From Caldifarciminota bacterium (GTDB taxonomy: Bacteria > WOR-3 > Hydrothermia > UBA1063 > CAJXJZ01): a DNA stretch of 6,875 nucleotides. The stretch lies in contig JALTEL010000417.1 of the NCBI GenBank assembly GCA_027073945.1, positions 1 through 6,875 of the forward strand. The letters run 5' to 3'. Below, piece after piece: positions 1 to 5,519 of the stretch (position 1 is its first letter; each line of letters opens with the position of its first letter). Both the position numbers and the translations under genes were made by a program. The notes beneath the pieces are model-generated. The model was given only the letters and a program-made list of their open reading frames with translations, ran no database searches and was not told the origin of the DNA.

Positions 1-1
1 A

Positions 2-625
2 AAAAATAGAGTTGATATAATTGATATAAGAAAAACAATAAATTATCTTCAGAATGCATACAATTTTGTAAGAGACAGTGTTGCAAAAGGCGAGCGAATA
101 CTCTTTGTCTGCACAAAAAGACAGGGACAGGATGTTGTCAGAGCAGAGGCTGAAAGAGCTGGTGCTTATTACATTATTGAGAGATGGCCAGGAGGACTGC
201 TGACCAATTTTGATACCATACTCTCTCGTATATATTACCTTGAGGACCTTGAGATGAAATCAAAAGACGGGTCTTTTGACAAATTGCCCAAGAAGGAAGT
301 CAGCCTGCTGAAAAAGCAAATGGAAAAGCTTCAGAAGGTTTTTGGCGGTATAAGGAATATGAAATCCATACCGGACCTCATGTTTATAGTGGACATAACA
401 AGTGATGAAATTGCCCTTTTAGAAGCCAGAAAATTGGGAATACCAGTTGTAGCAATGGTTGATACAAATTCCGACCCCACACTCGTTGACTTTCCAATCC
501 CCGGCAATGATGATGCTATAAGGTCAATAGGTCTCATTGCAAAGACTATTGCCGATGCAGTCGTAGAGGGGAAACAGGGGAAAGACCATCTTGTTACAGA
601 ATCACAATTTAAAAAGGAGGCATAG
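2..625 (+). CDS. rpsB: 30S ribosomal protein S2, 5'-truncated by window edge
   Basis: This is the last 207 codons of ribosomal protein S2, a structural protein of the small ribosomal subunit. The frame is open from base 2, so the gene begins outside the window; alignment from memory with E. coli S2 suggests about 40 N-terminal residues are missing. Recognisable family signatures are a VDIIDIRKT stretch near the left edge, LFVCTKRQGQ, ERWPGGLLTNF (the highly conserved W-GG-LTNF block), DGSFDKLPKKE, LGIPVVAMVDTNSDP and PGNDDAIRS. The ATG at 254 is an internal Met, not the start, because conserved S2 sequence continues in frame upstream of it. The stop TAG (623-625) directly abuts the ATG of tsf, the classic rpsB-tsf pair. 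Nothing odd was seen in the visible part. Confidence 0.98.
   Translation, partial: KNRVDIIDIRKTINYLQNAYNFVRDSVAKGERILFVCTKRQGQDVVRAEAERAGAYYIIERWPGGLLTNFDTILSRIYYLEDLEMKSKDGSFDKLPKKEVSLLKKQMEKLQKVFGGIRNMKSIPDLMFIVDITSDEIALLEARKLGIPVVAMVDTNSDPTLVDFPIPGNDDAIRSIGLIAKTIADAVVEGKQGKDHLVTESQFKKEA
611..620 (+). promoter_or_regulatory. Ribosome binding site of tsf
   Basis: A strong Shine-Dalgarno AAGGAGG lies inside the last codons of rpsB, five bases before the ATG at 626. It fixes the tsf start and suggests efficient independent initiation in addition to coupling with rpsB. Confidence 0.85.
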
Positions 626-1225
626 ATGGGAAAGGTTGATACAGAACTTATAAAAGAATTGAGACAGAGAACAGGTGCAGGTATTCTGGACTGCAGGAAT
701 GCACTTTTGAAAAACGATGGCGATATAGAAAAAGCTATTATGGATTTGAAGAAAAAAGGACTTTTGAAAGCCGAAAAAAAGCTTGCAAGAGAGGCGAAAG
801 AGGGCCTTATTTATGCCTACATACACCCTGGTTCAAGACTTGGTGTGCTGGTGGAAATAAATTGCGAAACAGACTTTGTTGCAAATACGGATGAATTTAA
901 ACAGCTTGCAAGAGATGTGGCTATGCAGATAGCTGCTATGAATCCGATAGCCGTTACAAGGGAAGATATCCCTTCTGATGTGATTGAACGGGAAAAAGAA
1001 GTTTACAAAGACCAGCTTATAAAACAGAAGAAACCCGAAGCCATAATTGACAGGATAATTGAAGGTAAGCTGGGTAAATTCTATAAAGAAAAGGTATTAA
1101 TGGAGCAGAATTTTATAAAGGATGATTCGCAAACAATTGAGCAGCTTGTAAAATCTTACATAGCAAAATTTGGAGAAAACATACGTGTGAGGAGATTTGC
1201 CCGTTTCAAACTTGGAGAAGAATAA
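626..1225 (+). CDS. tsf: Elongation factor Ts, short form
   Basis: EF-Ts is the cytoplasmic nucleotide exchange factor that releases GDP from EF-Tu. The 199-residue protein opens with a UBA-like N-terminal domain (about residues 4-42, with LRQRTGAGILDCRNAL and the DIEKAI helix). The core follows, with the conserved EF-Tu-contacting TDFV motif at residues 82-85 in the context NCETDFVANTDEF. Near the C-terminus comes QNFIKDDSQTIEQL, another family hallmark. The length matches the short EF-Ts class (as in Thermus and Thermotoga) rather than the approximately 283-residue E. coli form, which has a longer, duplicated core with a coiled-coil insertion. The start is set by the strong ribosome binding site. 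The 3' end overlaps the start of pyrH by 14 or 29 bases, depending on which TTG is used there. Confidence 0.98.
   Translation: MGKVDTELIKELRQRTGAGILDCRNALLKNDGDIEKAIMDLKKKGLLKAEKKLAREAKEGLIYAYIHPGSRLGVLVEINCETDFVANTDEFKQLARDVAMQIAAMNPIAVTREDIPSDVIEREKEVYKDQLIKQKKPEAIIDRIIEGKLGKFYKEKVLMEQNFIKDDSQTIEQLVKSYIAKFGENIRVRRFARFKLGEE
1189..1194 (+). promoter_or_regulatory. Candidate ribosome binding site for pyrH, badly spaced
   Basis: GAGGAG within the 3' end of tsf is the only Shine-Dalgarno-like sequence upstream of the pyrH reading frame. It is just 2 bases before the TTG at 1197 and 17 bases before the TTG at 1212; neither spacing is good. A stop codon in the pyrH frame at 1188-1190 excludes any start further upstream. 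Initiation probably relies on ribosomes terminating at the tsf stop (1223-1225). Confidence 0.4.
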
Positions 1226-1931
1226 AACAAAATACCTTCTTAAGCTCTCAGGGGAAATTCTGGGTAGTGAGAGAGAGGTATTCGCTCCTCAGCATTTTTC
1301 ATTCATAACCTCGGAAATAAAAAAAGGATTTAATCCTGAAAGCAATAGTCTTGCTATTGTTGTCGGCGGAGGCAATATTGCACGAGGTAGAGAAATCGTA
1401 AAACTCGGGTTGGGTCATGTTCCTTCGGATTACGCCGGTATGCTTTCAACCGTTATAAACGGAATTTTGCTTTCCGAATATCTGAAACTCAAATCCATTA
1501 AATCTGTGGTGTTCAGCGCACTCCCTGTGGCCAATTTCGTAAGACCTTATAAGAGGGAAGAAGCACTGACGCTGTATAATAACGGTACAGTTGTTATATT
1601 TACACTCGGCTCAGGCCTGCCATTTTTTTCAACAGATACTGTATCTGCAGTCAGGGCAGCCGAGCTAAATGCCGATTTTATACTGAAGGGCACAAAGGTT
1701 GACGGTGTGTACAACAGAGACCCTGATAAGTATAAAAATGCAGAATTCTTAAAGCATATAACTTTTGAGCAGGCGATAAAATCGGGGCTGCATGTCATGG
1801 ACCAATCAGCATTTGCAATTGCAATGGAACGTAATATACCCATAATGGTTTTTAACATTTTAAAAGAGGGTAATCTTTCCGCCGTATTAAGCGGAGTTGA
1901 AATTGGAAGTATAGTAAAAGGAGGTTTATAA
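1197..1931 (+). CDS. pyrH: Uridylate kinase (UMP kinase)
   Basis: PyrH transfers a phosphate from ATP to UMP to make UDP in cytoplasmic pyrimidine nucleotide synthesis. Bacterial PyrH belongs to the amino acid kinase fold. Visible motifs, numbered from TTG 1197, are the N-terminal phosphate-binding LLKLSGE (14-20), VVGGGNIARG (55-64), the SDYAGMLSTVING block (77-89) with its conserved Asp, the GSGLPFFSTDT loop (138-148) usually seen as GTGNPFFTTDT, KGTKVDGVYNRDP (164-176), and VMDQSAFAIA (200-209). The size of 244 residues (239 if TTG 1212 is used) is normal. No ATG or GTG start is available: the frame is closed by TGA at 1188, and only TTG 1197 or TTG 1212 precede LLKLSGE. Either choice overlaps tsf, implying translational coupling. 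The start is uncertain; the function is not. The stop TAA shares its last base with the ATG of the next gene. Confidence 0.96.
   Translation: MPVSNLEKNKTKYLLKLSGEILGSEREVFAPQHFSFITSEIKKGFNPESNSLAIVVGGGNIARGREIVKLGLGHVPSDYAGMLSTVINGILLSEYLKLKSIKSVVFSALPVANFVRPYKREEALTLYNNGTVVIFTLGSGLPFFSTDTVSAVRAAELNADFILKGTKVDGVYNRDPDKYKNAEFLKHITFEQAIKSGLHVMDQSAFAIAMERNIPIMVFNILKEGNLSAVLSGVEIGSIVKGGL
1916..1925 (+). promoter_or_regulatory. Ribosome binding site of the lipoprotein gene
   Basis: AAAAGGAGGT, a near-perfect Shine-Dalgarno, lies within the last pyrH codons with six bases between GGAGG and the ATG at 1931. It supports that start and suggests the lipoprotein is well translated. Confidence 0.85.
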
Positions 1932-2728
1932 TGAAGAAGAGTCTCTTGGTAGTAATATATGCGGCAGTGCCGCTCGTTTTTGCTTCTTGCAGCGGGAATA
2001 ACAATAACGAAAACAACAACAGTGTGATTAATGTACAGGGTGAGTGGCATGGGCAATCCCATTCAACTGTATACAATGCCAATTATAGTGTAAAGGCAAC
2101 AATTGACCAATCGGGTTCGGATATAACGGCCCTGCTTATTACGAATGGTATTGACTCAACAAATGCAACTGGTAAGATAGACGGAAGTTCAATAACTTAC
2201 GGTTCAACGGCAGATAGTATCAATTTTAAAGGTGCTATCGAAACTGCAGACAGTATGGACGGAACATGGACCTATGGCGGTGCAAATCCTGACAGTGGAA
2301 CATGGTGGCTTATCAAAGGGCAGGATACGGGCAGCCATAATTTCAATTATCAAGGGGATTGGAACGGTCAGATATACAGACTGAATGGCATGTCTGTGGA
2401 TACTGTTAATGTAACTGATGGTAAGTGGAAAGGTGAGATTACGGAAAATGCTTCTGCGGATTCCTTCACACTCTCCGGTAATATGTTGATTTACTATAAC
2501 AATGCCACTGATACCATTTCAAAATTCACCTCGCTATACGGCAGTATCAACAGCACAGGGGACAGCATAAAGATATATGCGCCATGCAGCATATCCGGTT
2601 CAACTTCTAATTTTGTATTTGGAGGTCAGATATCCGGCAGCAATATGAGCGGGACATGGGTTATTACAACGTCTGCCGTTCCGCCTCTTCCGAGTGGCAG
2701 CGGAAACTGGCAGGGCACGAAAAATTAG
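1931..2728 (+). CDS. Predicted lipoprotein with two related beta-rich domains, function unknown
   Basis: I do not recognise this 265-residue protein as a named family. It begins with a type II signal peptide: MKK, a hydrophobic stretch at residues 5-18, then a lipobox-like VFASC with the lipidated Cys at residue 20. Phe at -3 is atypical, but Ala, Ser and Cys fit. Ser at +2 would favour the outer membrane if the Lol rule of Proteobacteria applies. An Asn-rich linker follows (residues 23-30). The rest is rich in Gly, Ser, Thr, Asn and alternating hydrophobic residues, suggesting beta structure. It falls into two similar halves: residues 34-130 open with VQGEWHGQ and close with MDGTWTY...SGTWWLIKG, and residues 139-265 open with YQGDWNGQ and close with MSGTWVI...SGNWQGTK. 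No catalytic motif is visible. The gene is coupled to pyrH by a TAATG overlap and has a strong ribosome binding site. It occupies the position where frr often lies. Confidence 0.85.
   Translation: MKKSLLVVIYAAVPLVFASCSGNNNNENNNSVINVQGEWHGQSHSTVYNANYSVKATIDQSGSDITALLITNGIDSTNATGKIDGSSITYGSTADSINFKGAIETADSMDGTWTYGGANPDSGTWWLIKGQDTGSHNFNYQGDWNGQIYRLNGMSVDTVNVTDGKWKGEITENASADSFTLSGNMLIYYNNATDTISKFTSLYGSINSTGDSIKIYAPCSISGSTSNFVFGGQISGSNMSGTWVITTSAVPPLPSGSGNWQGTKN
1997..2020 (+). repeat. AAC/AAT-rich low-complexity tract encoding an Asn linker
   Basis: Eight codons, seven of them AAT or AAC and one GAA, encode residues 23-30 of the lipoprotein just after the lipidated Cys. Such flexible linkers commonly tether a lipoprotein domain to the membrane. 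Simple-sequence tracts like this can vary in length between strains. Confidence 0.7.
2030..2725 (+). repeat. Diverged tandem domain duplication within the lipoprotein
   Basis: Repeat A (about 2030-2320, residues 34-130) and repeat B (about 2345-2725, residues 139-265) share the same ordered landmarks. Both open with (V/Y)QG(E/D)W(H/N)GQ. Both have a G-x-I-x-(G/S)-x-x-(I/D)-type middle strand (GKIDGSSI in A, GSINSTGDSI in B). Both then have a (F)-(K/G)-G-x-I strand (FKGAI in A, FGGQI in B), M-(D/S)-GTW, and a final SG-(T/N)-W segment. Repeat B is longer by an insertion near its middle. The match is at protein level; the DNA has diverged, so the duplication is old. The alignment was done by eye. 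Confidence 0.65.
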
Positions 2729-2731
2729 TTT

Positions 2732-2739
2732 AAAGGGGG
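2732..2739 (+). promoter_or_regulatory. Ribosome binding site of the yebC-family gene
   Basis: AAAGGGGG ends nine bases before the ATG at 2749 and lies in the only intergenic gap of the window (2729-2748). A nearer ATG at 2741 is in another frame and too close to this site. The 20-base gap holds no terminator-like hairpin, so transcription likely continues from the lipoprotein gene. Confidence 0.75.
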
Positions 2740-2748
2740 TATGGTCTT

Positions 2749-3498
2749 ATGTCAGGTCATTCAAAATGGTCCCAGATAAAGCATCAAAAAGCCAAGAATG
2801 ATGCTAAAAGAGGTCAGGCTTTTACAAAGTTAATAAGAGAAATTACAATAGCTTCAAGATTGGGTGGAGGAGACCCGGACCTAAATCCAAGGCTGAGACT
2901 TGCCATAGAAAAAGCGCGTGAAACAAATATGCCCAAAGATAACATTGAAAAAGCAATTAAAAAGGGCACCGGAGAACTTGAAGGTGTGTCATATCAAGAG
3001 GCCTCATTTGAAGGTTACGGACCAGGCGGTGCTGCCCTTCTTATACAGGTTGTTACAGACAACAAAAACAGAATATCCGGTGAAATAAGGCATATTCTCG
3101 GTAGATTCGGCGGAAGCCTCGGCACCCCGGGAAGTGTAGCATGGCAATTTGAGGAGAAAGGTGTATTGCAGGTGCCCAAGGAGAGCATAACAGAGGATGA
3201 ATTGTACGAACTTGTTGTTGATGCCGGGGCGGAGGATATAACGGATGAAGGGGCTTATTATGAAGTAACTACTGGCAAAGATAGCTTTCTTAATGTCAAA
3301 AAAGTACTGGAAGATAAAGGCCTTAAGCTGGATTTTGCAGATATAATGATGATTCCCAAAAATTTGGTTAAGGTTGAAGGAAAAGAGGCGGAAAGGCTCT
3401 TGAAATTAATAGATGCACTCGAAGAAAATGACGATGTGCAAAAAGTCTACGGGAACTTTGATATTGCGGATGATATTCTTGATAAAATGAATCAATGA
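2749..3498 (+). CDS. yebC: YebC/PmpR/TACO1 family protein
   Basis: This 249-residue protein is a full-length member of the YebC family. The family start MSGHSKWSQIKHQKAKND (usually MAGHSKWANIKHRK) is followed by KRGQAFTKLIREI (21-33), DPDLNPRLRLAIEKARETNMP (43-63), a lysine-rich DNIEKAIKKGTGE (65-77), FEGYGPGGAALLIQVVTDN (88-106), and the FGGSLGTPGSVAWQF block (119-133) that marks the second domain. Some relatives were described as DNA-binding regulators (PmpR of Pseudomonas aeruginosa). The mitochondrial homologue TACO1, and more recent bacterial work, point to a role in translation, including passage through proline-rich stretches. Which role applies here cannot be read from the sequence. 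The gene sits directly upstream of ruvC with an ATGA overlap, the widespread yebC-ruvCAB arrangement. The start is supported by both homology and ribosome binding site. Confidence 0.96.
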   Translation: MSGHSKWSQIKHQKAKNDAKRGQAFTKLIREITIASRLGGGDPDLNPRLRLAIEKARETNMPKDNIEKAIKKGTGELEGVSYQEASFEGYGPGGAALLIQVVTDNKNRISGEIRHILGRFGGSLGTPGSVAWQFEEKGVLQVPKESITEDELYELVVDAGAEDITDEGAYYEVTTGKDSFLNVKKVLEDKGLKLDFADIMMIPKNLVKVEGKEAERLLKLIDALEENDDVQKVYGNFDIADDILDKMNQ

Positions 3499-3959
3499 AA
3501 ATACTCGGCATTGACCCGGGAAGCAAGGCAGTGGGTTTTGGACTTCTCGTTGACGGTGAATATGCTGACGGAGGCACTGTGAATGTTAAGGGAAAAAACC
3601 TGCAGGACAAGCTGTTTTTCATAGGAGAAGAGCTGTCGAAAATTCTGCAGCGCACAGCACCGGATATCGGATTCCTTGAAAGCACGATATACTACAGAAA
3701 TGTGAAAACCGCACTTGTATTGGGTGCAGTCAGAGGTGTTATTCTCTATGAATTTGCCAGGGTTAATGTCAATGTTGTTGAGCTCTCGCCCACAAGAATA
3801 AAGGAAAGTATAACCGGAAACGGCAGAGCGCAGAAAGAGCAGGTTGCTTATATGCTGTCAAAGTTATTGCATATTTCCGTGGAAGGGAAAACAGACCATC
3901 ATACTGATGCCATTGCCTGTGCGCTTGCCGGACTGAGACAATCAAAAAATGCTTTATAA
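3495..3959 (+). CDS. ruvC: Crossover junction endodeoxyribonuclease RuvC
   Basis: RuvC is the dimeric, Mg-dependent nuclease that resolves Holliday junctions by paired nicks, acting with RuvAB. The 154-residue protein shows the RNase H-like fold signature and all four acidic or equivalent active-site positions: Asp7 in ILGIDPGS, Glu62 in FLEST, His135 in DHHTDA (many RuvCs, such as the Thermus enzyme, have His where E. coli has Asp138), and Asp138 in the same motif. The NVKTALVLGAVRGV segment (69-83) is the usual conserved helix after the catalytic Glu. It is somewhat shorter than E. coli RuvC (173 residues), lacking C-terminal tail rather than core. The ATG overlaps the yebC stop (ATGA) and there is no good Shine-Dalgarno, so translation is probably coupled to yebC. 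Confidence 0.97.
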   Translation: MKILGIDPGSKAVGFGLLVDGEYADGGTVNVKGKNLQDKLFFIGEELSKILQRTAPDIGFLESTIYYRNVKTALVLGAVRGVILYEFARVNVNVVELSPTRIKESITGNGRAQKEQVAYMLSKLLHISVEGKTDHHTDAIACALAGLRQSKNAL

Positions 3960-4518
3960 AATAGAGGGCACTGTAGAGCATGTCAAGCCTTTTGTTGTTT
4001 ATCTGACATGCTCTCAGATTACTTTTGAGATCATCACGCCTATCTATAATATAAAAAGTGGAGCGCACATAACACTTTTTGTATATTTTATGCTGAAGGA
4101 TAACATTCCTGTGCTCTATGGTTTTCGGCAAAATGAGGAAAGAGAAATTTTCATAAACTTGATAAAACTTCCGGGCATTGGTCCGGGACTGGCGATACGC
4201 CTGCTTTCGGGATTGTCACCTGCGGACTTTCTATCTGCCGTTGAAAGGGAAGATGTTGCTGAAATAGCAAGTATTAAGGGAATAGGCAAAAAAAGAGCAG
4301 AGCGCATTATATTTGAGATAAAGGGAAAATTTCCATTGACTGAGGGTGAGGAAACAGGCGCCTACGATATTCGAAGAACCCTGATCAACTCCTTGCTGGC
4401 ACTGGGACTTTCGGAAAATGACGCCAGAAGAGCAGTCAATGCGTACTTTGAAAAGACAAAGATGGGTGATATTAATATTGAAGAAGCCCTGAAATCCATA
4501 TTGAAGAGAATGAGATGA
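3949..4518 (+). CDS. ruvA: Holliday junction branch migration protein RuvA
   Basis: RuvA binds the four-way junction as a tetramer and loads the RuvB motor. The 189-residue protein has an N-terminal OB-fold domain ending in VLYGF (55-59), then two helix-hairpin-helix motifs, LPGIGPGLAIRLL and IKGIGKKRAERIIFEIKGK, that bind junction DNA. After an acidic linker comes the small C-terminal domain (from about residue 142, INSLLALGLSENDARRAV) that contacts RuvB. The OB domain is divergent: the common GGVGY stretch is absent (LTCSQITFEI instead). The acidic pin, Glu-Asp in E. coli, appears to be Asp51-Asn52 by my alignment. The gene starts 11 bases before the ruvC stop with no strong ribosome binding site, implying coupling, and ends in an ATGA overlap with ruvB. 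Confidence 0.96.
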   Translation: MLYKIEGTVEHVKPFVVYLTCSQITFEIITPIYNIKSGAHITLFVYFMLKDNIPVLYGFRQNEEREIFINLIKLPGIGPGLAIRLLSGLSPADFLSAVEREDVAEIASIKGIGKKRAERIIFEIKGKFPLTEGEETGAYDIRRTLINSLLALGLSENDARRAVNAYFEKTKMGDINIEEALKSILKRMR

Positions 4519-5519
4519 AGCTGACCAATCCTTCTCTGCAGAATGAGGATTACGAGATTGACAGGGCGCTGAGGCCCAAAAAGATTTCGGAATTCATAGG
4601 CCAGGATAGAGTTAAGGAAAACCTCAATGTTTTTCTGACAGCGGCAAAGAGGCGGGGAGAAAGCGTTGACCATATACTTTTTTACGGTCCTCCGGGCCTT
4701 GGAAAAACAACACTTGCTCATATCATCGCCATTGAGCTGGATGTCAACATAAAATTGACATCAGGTCCTGTTATAGAACGTCCTGTTGACCTTGCAGGTA
4801 TTTTAACCTCACTGAACAAAGGTGACATTCTCTTTATAGATGAAATACACAGGATACCCCATGCAGTTGAAGAATATCTGTACGGTGCAATGGAAGACTA
4901 CAGAATTGACATACTAATTGACAGAGGTCCTCATGCCGATACAGTAAAGATAAATCTTCCTTATTTTACGCTCATAGGTGCAACGACAAGAGCCGGGTTG
5001 CTGACATCGCCAATGCGTGCAAGGTTCGGCATACAATTCAGATTCGATTATTACGAGCAGAATGCCCTTGTTGCCATAATAAGACGTTCGTCGGAACTTT
5101 TGGGCGTCAAAGTAACGGAAAGTGGCGTCAAAGAAATAGCCATGAGGTCCCGTGGTACTCCGCGAATTGCCAACAGACTTTTGAAGCGGGTAAGGGATTA
5201 TGCCGAGGTTGTCGGGAAGGGTGTTGTTGATAGAGATATTGCGCTTTATGCATTTAAAAATCTTGAGGTTGATGCACTCGGACTTGATGACATGGATAAG
5301 AAGATTTTAACAACAATCATGGAAAAATTTGACGGTGGTCCTGTGGGTCTAAAAACCCTTGCCGTTTCTGTAGGTGAAGAAACAGGGACAATTGAAGAGC
5401 TCTACGAGCCGTATCTCATAAGAATAGGTTTTCTTAAAAGAACTCCAAGAGGTAGAATGGTCACTGAGGCAGCCTATAGACATCTTGGATTTGATAAAGT
5501 AAAAAGGAGGCTATTTTAA
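4515..5519 (+). CDS. ruvB: Holliday junction branch migration ATPase RuvB
   Basis: RuvB is the hexameric AAA+ motor that, with RuvA, pumps DNA through Holliday junctions. The 334-residue protein is of typical length and complete. It opens with the RuvB signature LRPKKISEFIGQ (19-30). It then shows Walker A GPPGLGKTT (58-66, Lys64), Walker B ILFIDEIHR (105-113, Asp109-Glu110), the LYGAMEDYRIDI segment (122-133), sensor 1 LIGATTRAG (153-161), the arginine finger in MRARFG (likely Arg170), and sensor 2 GTPRIANRLLKRVRDYAEV (214-232, Arg217). A C-terminal winged-helix domain ends in FLKRTPRGRM (306-315). It overlaps ruvA by ATGA with only weak Shine-Dalgarno character. Its stop overlaps the next gene's start. 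All motor residues are present, so the protein is expected to be active. Confidence 0.98.
   Translation: MKLTNPSLQNEDYEIDRALRPKKISEFIGQDRVKENLNVFLTAAKRRGESVDHILFYGPPGLGKTTLAHIIAIELDVNIKLTSGPVIERPVDLAGILTSLNKGDILFIDEIHRIPHAVEEYLYGAMEDYRIDILIDRGPHADTVKINLPYFTLIGATTRAGLLTSPMRARFGIQFRFDYYEQNALVAIIRRSSELLGVKVTESGVKEIAMRSRGTPRIANRLLKRVRDYAEVVGKGVVDRDIALYAFKNLEVDALGLDDMDKKILTTIMEKFDGGPVGLKTLAVSVGEETGTIEELYEPYLIRIGFLKRTPRGRMVTEAAYRHLGFDKVKRRLF
5501..5510 (+). promoter_or_regulatory. Ribosome binding site of the AOR-family gene
   Basis: AAAAAGGAGG lies inside the last ruvB codons, eight bases before the ATG at 5519. It is among the strongest ribosome binding sites in the window and fixes the start, which overlaps the ruvB stop as TAATG. 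Confidence 0.85.

Noticed and set aside
254..625. A separate 123-residue protein starting at ATG 254
   Set aside because: The same frame is open to base 2 and encodes conserved S2 sequence upstream, so this Met is internal to rpsB.
1547..2062. A 171-residue minus-strand reading frame opposite pyrH and the lipoprotein start
   Set aside because: It is antisense to clearly conserved genes, shows no family motif and has low-complexity hydrophobic content; it is a shadow frame.
2741..2743. An ATG closer to the yebC ribosome binding site
   Set aside because: It is out of frame with the conserved MSGHSKW start and only one base from the Shine-Dalgarno, so it is unlikely to be used.
2729..2748. Possible terminator or promoter between the lipoprotein gene and yebC
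   Set aside because: The 20-base gap contains only the ribosome binding site and no inverted repeat or T-run, and it is too short for a full promoter.
3892..3911. RuvC His135 as a lost catalytic acidic residue
   Set aside because: His at this position is common and functional in RuvC proteins such as that of Thermus, so the enzyme is expected to be intact.
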